Shown here in pieces: positions 63,065 to 64,000 of a stretch of 64,000 nucleotides of DNA. Under the pieces are notes generated by a model. That model was not told where the DNA came from, made no database searches, and saw only the letters and a program-made list of their open reading frames with translations. The position numbers were made by a program, and so were the translations under genes. Numbering within the stretch: position 1 is the first letter of the stretch; the number at the start of each line of letters is the position of its first letter. This DNA comes from Meinhardsimonia xiamenensis (GTDB lineage Bacteria; Pseudomonadota; Alphaproteobacteria; Rhodobacterales; Rhodobacteraceae), in contig NZ_FNFV01000003.1 in assembly GCF_900102905.1 (NCBI RefSeq), positions 403,678 to 467,677 of the forward strand. The letters are read 5' to 3'.

Positions 63065-64000
63065 ATGCGCAAGGCGCTTACCTTTGCGGCCGTGCTGGCG
63101 TCCACCGTTTCGGTGGCGGCCATGGCCCAGGCCCTGACCGTCGGGGTCAGCTGGTCGAATTTCCAGGAAGAGCGGTGGAAGACCGACGAGGCGGCGATCA
63201 AGGCCGCGCTCGAGGCGGCGGGGGCGGAGTACATCTCCACCGACGCCCAGTCGTCCTCGGCCAAGCAGCTTTCCGACGTGGAAAGCCTCATCGCCCAGGG
63301 GGTGGATGCGCTCATCATCCTCGCCCAGGACGCCTCGGCCATCGGTCCGGCGGTGCAGCAGGCGGCCGACGAGGGCATTCCGGTGATCGGCTATGACCGG
63401 CTCATCGACGACCCGCGCGCCTTCTATCTCACCTTCGACAACAAGCAGGTCGGCCGCATCCAGGCGGCGATGGTTCTGCGCGTGGCGCCCTCGGGCAACT
63501 ACGTGATGATCAAGGGCTCGCCGCAGGATCCGAACGCCGACTTCCTGCGCGAAGGCCAGGGCGAGGTGCTGATGGGGCCGATCGAGGCCGGCTACATCAC
63601 CATCGTGGGCGAGGCCTATACGGACGGCTGGCTTCCGGCCAACGCCCAGCGCAACATGGAGCAGATTCTGACCGCGACCGGCAACAAGGTCGATGCGGTG
63701 GTGGCCTCCAACGACGGCACCGCGGGCGGCGTGGTGGCGGCGCTGGCTGCGCAGGGGATGGAGGGCATTCCCGTCTCCGGTCAGGACGGCGACCATGCCG
63801 CGCTGAACCGCGTGGCCAAGGGCACGCAGACGGTGAGCGTCTGGAAGGATGCCCGCGAGCTCGGCAAGGCCGCGGGCGAGATCGCCGTGGCGCTCGCCAA
63901 GGGCGGCAAGATGAGCGACGTGGACGGCGCGGTGCAGTGGACCTCGCCCTCGGGCAAGACGCTTTGGGCGCGCTTCCTTGCGCCGGTTCCGATCACCGAG
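63065..64000 (+). CDS. xylF: XylF-like sugar ABC transporter binding protein (3' partial)
   Basis: Periplasmic binding protein of a sugar ABC importer; 312 codons are visible and the frame is open at the window end. Sec signal MRKALTFAAVLASTVSVAAMA, then the class I (ribose/xylose-type) fold with IAQGVDALIILAQDASAIGP, GYDRLIDDPRAFYLTFDNKQ and VVASNDGTAGGVVAAL. The DRLI/DNK pattern is characteristic of D-xylose-binding XylF. GGGAGGAACAG precedes the ATG. Membrane and ATPase genes presumably follow outside the window. Confidence 0.9.
   Translation, partial: MRKALTFAAVLASTVSVAAMAQALTVGVSWSNFQEERWKTDEAAIKAALEAAGAEYISTDAQSSSAKQLSDVESLIAQGVDALIILAQDASAIGPAVQQAADEGIPVIGYDRLIDDPRAFYLTFDNKQVGRIQAAMVLRVAPSGNYVMIKGSPQDPNADFLREGQGEVLMGPIEAGYITIVGEAYTDGWLPANAQRNMEQILTATGNKVDAVVASNDGTAGGVVAALAAQGMEGIPVSGQDGDHAALNRVAKGTQTVSVWKDARELGKAAGEIAVALAKGGKMSDVDGAVQWTSPSGKTLWARFLAPVPITE

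Overview
The window is GC-rich (roughly two thirds G+C), densely packed, and reads as chromosome of an alphaproteobacterium of the Rhodobacterales (Rhodobacter/Paracoccus/Roseobacter relatives). The evidence is an IscR-led mixed isc/suf operon, a denitrification cluster in the order nirS-E-C-F-DL-G-H-J-N with divergent nirI-nnrS-nirX, several TRAP transporters, an imelysin iron operon, and many ATGA/GTGA start-stop overlaps. I see no phage, insertion sequence, integrase or CRISPR. The first gene (iscR) and the last (a xylF-like binding protein) run off the ends.

Layout. 1-8089: Fe-S assembly operon iscR, nifS/iscS-like, sufB, DUF486, a 59-aa ORF, sufC, sufD, two YIP1-like membrane proteins, sufS. 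8100-10099: phoX behind a tandem Pho-box array. 10168-12227: tRNA-Arg(CCG), a DapA-family aldolase, a glutathione transferase and tRNA-Cys(GCA). 12315-18065 (minus): a catabolic quinate/shikimate operon (NAD-type dehydrogenase, DctPQM TRAP, QuiC dehydroshikimate dehydratase), divergent from tetR and an HSL-type hydrolase. 19907-33091: cytochrome cd1 nitrite reductase, heme d1 synthesis, and nirI-nnrS-nirX, with a perfect FNR/NNR box between nirS and nirI.

33095-40782 (minus) is the most unusual part. An operon behind a second perfect FNR/NNR box encodes a 57-aa membrane protein, a CuA subunit II, a heme-copper oxidase subunit I that keeps all six metal-ligand histidines but has Gln where oxygen reductases have the cross-linked Tyr, CtaB/CyoE, Sco, a cytochrome b / 2x[4Fe-4S] / MvhD-like fusion, a one-TM protein and a hemerythrin. 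A Dnr/NnrR-type regulator sits beside it. No norCB is present in the window. I read this module as a CuA-containing NO reductase that completes nitrite to N2O reduction, with an undescribed redox partner.

40926-47551 (minus): an iron operon (hemP, a Cys-rich protein, imelysin irpA, bfd, bfr, di-heme oxidoreductase, second imelysin, DUF1513). 47974-53898: TRAP DctPQM with an LDH2-family reductase and an SDR, divergent from a GntR regulator carrying two winged-helix domains. 54021-60017: a molybdenum hydroxylase (FAD subunit plus fused 2Fe-2S/Mo subunit) with a 6-hydroxynicotinate reductase-like protein and a UPF0280 protein, all translationally coupled. 59996-64000: a VCBS/ASPIC protein and a ROK regulator, divergent from a xylF-like sugar-binding protein.

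Together the genes describe a metabolically versatile facultative denitrifier with high Fe-S and heme demand, TRAP-based uptake of organic acids, and aromatic-precursor catabolism. Start codons were chosen by ribosome-binding site, overlap and signal peptide. All functions are inferred from sequence motifs alone.
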